A DNA stretch of 64,000 bases. Source: Haloactinospora alba (GTDB lineage Bacteria; Actinomycetota; Actinomycetes; Streptosporangiales; Streptosporangiaceae). Shown in pieces: positions 62,561 through 64,000 of the stretch. The notes below the pieces were generated by a model. That model did no database searches, had not been told where the DNA came from, and saw only the letters and a list, made by a program, of their open reading frames with translations. The position numbers and the translations under genes were made by a program. Positions within the stretch are counted from its first letter, which is position 1, and every line of letters begins with the position of its first letter. The stretch spans positions 2,465,501 to 2,529,500 of the forward strand of contig NZ_VFQC01000001.1 in assembly GCF_006717075.1 (NCBI RefSeq), read 5' to 3'.

Positions 62561-62618
62561 GAGGCGGGCCGGCTTCACCACACGGTTGTGAACGGCGTGT
62601 GATCCACCAACCCGCCTC
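62561..62618. terminator. compound inverted repeat between clpP2 and clpX
   Basis: GAGGCGGG (62561-62568) pairs with CCCGCCTC (62611-62618), with inner CACACG/CGTGTG-type pairing. It starts 30 bases after the clpP2 stop on the minus strand. A terminator or a regulatory RNA structure separating clpP1P2 from clpX. Confidence 0.5.
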
Positions 62619-62647
62619 AAACCCCGGAATCAGCAGATAAAACTCGC

Positions 62648-63307
62648 TTACTTCAAGGATTGCTTACGGTACGGAAGCACATAATCAGCGATTCCGTACT
62701 CAACGGTTTCCTCCGCGGTGAGGATCTTGTCCCGCTCGATATCCTGCGAGACCTTTTCCTTCGTCTGCCCGGTGTGCTTGGACAGCGTCGACTCGAGCTG
62801 CTCACGGATACGCATGATCTCGTTCGCGTGGATCTCGATGTCACTGGCCTGGCCGTACGAGCCCTCCGTGGCGGGCTGGTGGATCATCACCCGCGCGTTG
62901 GGCAGGCAGGCCCGCTTGCCCTTGGAGCCGCCCGCCAGCAGCACGGCGGCCGCCGAGGCGGCCTGGCCGACGCAGACCGTCTCGATCTCCGGTCGGATGT
63001 ACTGCATCGTGTCGTAGATCGCCATCAGCGACGTGAACGAACCGCCGGGCGAGTTGATCATCACCTGGATGCTGCGGTCGGCGTCCAGCTGCTCCAGGGT
63101 GAAGAACTGCGAGATCAGGTCGTTGGCGGTGACGTCGTCGATCACCGACCCGACGAAGATGATCCGCTCCTCGAAGAGCTTGTTGTAGGGGTTCATCTCC
63201 TTGACGCCGTAGGAGGTGCGCTCCACGTACGACGGGAGGATGTAACGGCCCTGCGGGCTCATCGGCGCCATACCGCCGCCGTAGGGATTGGGGTTGTACT
63301 CGGTCAT
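62648..63307 (-). CDS. clpP2: ATP-dependent Clp protease proteolytic subunit 2
   Basis: 219 residues from the ATG at 63307 (GGAAGG upstream). Catalytic Ser118 (GQAASAAAVLL) and His143 (MIHQP) are visible. In actinomycetes ClpP2 pairs with ClpP1 as a mixed tetradecamer that docks with ClpX or ClpC. It lies 48 bases after clpP1. Residues 1-35 are an N-terminal propeptide-like tail. Confidence 0.97.
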   Translation of the reverse strand: MTEYNPNPYGGGMAPMSPQGRYILPSYVERTSYGVKEMNPYNKLFEERIIFVGSVIDDVTANDLISQFFTLEQLDADRSIQVMINSPGGSFTSLMAIYDTMQYIRPEIETVCVGQAASAAAVLLAGGSKGKRACLPNARVMIHQPATEGSYGQASDIEIHANEIMRIREQLESTLSKHTGQTKEKVSQDIERDKILTAEETVEYGIADYVLPYRKQSLK

Positions 63308-63355
63308 GTTCGGGCCTTCCACACTGCGCCTATCCGCACGGACGGGGGTCGTCGA

Positions 63356-63991
63356 TCAGCTCGGTTCACCGGTCACGTCGAGGGTTCCCTCCAGCACCTC
63401 GTCGATGAAGCCGTAGTCCTTGGCTTCCTGCGCCATGAACCACCGGTCCCGGTCGGAGTCCTTCTCGATCTGTTCGACCGTCTGGCCCGTGTGCACCGAG
63501 ATGCGCTCCAGGAACATCTTCTTTACGTAGAGGAGCTGGTCGGCCAGGATCCGGATGTCGGAGGCGGTACCTCCGATGCCACCCGTCGGCTGGTGCATCA
63601 TGACGCGGGCGTTCGGCAGCGCGAAGCGCTTGCCCTGCGTACCCGCGCACAGCAGCATCTGCCCCATGGAGGCGGCGAGCCCCATGCCCACGGTGCGGAT
63701 GTTGTTCGGGATGTACTGCATGACGTCGTAGATCGCCATGCCCGCGGTCACTGACCCGCCCGGCGAGTTGATGTAGAGGGTGATGTCCCGCTGCCGGTCC
63801 TCGGCGGACAGCAGCAGCAGTTCTCCCACGATGCGGTTGGCGATCTCGTCGTCCACCTGCTGGCCGAGGAAGATGATGCGCTGGCGCAGCAGGCGTTGAG
63901 ACGTCTGCTCATACGCCGAGGGCATCGGCGGCTCGGCCGTACGGGCGTCGGTTCCCATGGACTCATTCGTAGTCGGCGGCACTCTCGTCAC
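63356..63991 (-). CDS. clpP1: ATP-dependent Clp protease proteolytic subunit 1
   Basis: 211 residues from GTG 63991. Catalytic Ser108 (LAASMGQMLL) and His133 (MMHQP) are present. The start is ambiguous: GTG 63991 is close to GGAG, GTG 63982 has AGGTG at good spacing, and ATG 63958 is also in frame. The first gene of the clpP1-clpP2 pair in this window; its upstream region lies outside. The family is a serine protease; ClgR-type control is common but not visible here. Confidence 0.95.
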   Translation of the reverse strand: MTRVPPTTNESMGTDARTAEPPMPSAYEQTSQRLLRQRIIFLGQQVDDEIANRIVGELLLLSAEDRQRDITLYINSPGGSVTAGMAIYDVMQYIPNNIRTVGMGLAASMGQMLLCAGTQGKRFALPNARVMMHQPTGGIGGTASDIRILADQLLYVKKMFLERISVHTGQTVEQIEKDSDRDRWFMAQEAKDYGFIDEVLEGTLDVTGEPS

Positions 63992-64000
63992 CTGCTCCGG

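Noticed and set aside
1-64000. CRISPR array or restriction/defence island
   Set aside because: No regularly spaced repeats, cas, methylase-endonuclease or toxin-antitoxin genes were recognised.

Overview
The window is about 64 kb of high-GC actinomycete chromosome. It has two clpP genes beside clpX, a long-armed RNase E/G, nrdR-nrdJ beside lexA, an mre-mrdA-rodA wall cluster, and a methyltransferase plus FAD-reductase pair of the kind that makes 10-methyl-branched fatty acids. These features, the frequent GTG starts and U-less terminators fit a Nocardiopsis-like genus (Nocardiopsaceae), although the assignment is inferred from gene content only.

Layout, left to right. (1) 1-2.6 kb: a truncated SPFH protein, a small membrane protein and a CBS-pair protein. 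(2) 2.8-6.7 kb: a compact three-gene, minus-strand operon. It encodes an intact tyrosine recombinase, a small Cro-like HTH protein and a 773-residue protein with nine tandem zinc ribbons joined to a recombinase domain that has lost its catalytic tyrosine. The unit lies between two perfect palindromes and is the most unusual part of the window. (3) 6.8-11.9 kb: nrdJ and nrdR with putative NrdR boxes, then a LysM membrane protein divergent from lexA across two SOS boxes, an arrangement like that of the SOS division inhibitors ChiZ and DivS. (4) 12-18 kb: two lipoprotein-like or membrane-anchored proteins, leuS, and an acyl-CoA ligase behind a perfect operator palindrome. (5) 18-27 kb: the methyl-branched lipid genes, a glutamate-racemase-like gene, an AI-2E-family permease and several conserved hypotheticals. 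(6) 27-32 kb: a DinG/XPD-type helicase, a tandem DUF427 protein, two identical tRNA-Ala(GGC) genes, a histidine phosphatase, rsfS and nadD. (7) 32.5-39 kb: an accessory stretch that separates nadD, proA and proB, which are often contiguous in actinomycetes. It holds an M48 peptidase, a VOC protein, a frameshifted XRE/MmyB-like regulator, a SAM methyltransferase, a 33-codon zinc-ribbon ORF and an arylamine N-acetyltransferase. (8) 39-64 kb: conserved core: proB, obgE, rpmA, rplU, rne, the TIGR03936/TIGR03960 pair, rodA, mrdA, mreDCB, ndk, folC with a divergent folC-like paralogue, an LVIVD/DUF305 secreted pair, and clpX, clpP2 and clpP1.

How the parts work together. The nrdR-nrdJ and lexA-LysM blocks link dNTP supply to the DNA-damage response and to septation. 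The mre/mrd block builds the lateral wall. obgE, rpmA, rplU, rne, rsfS and leuS serve translation and RNA turnover. ClpX with two ClpP subunits provides regulated proteolysis. Most start codons were chosen by ribosome-binding-site position, because many open frames extend upstream in this high-GC sequence.
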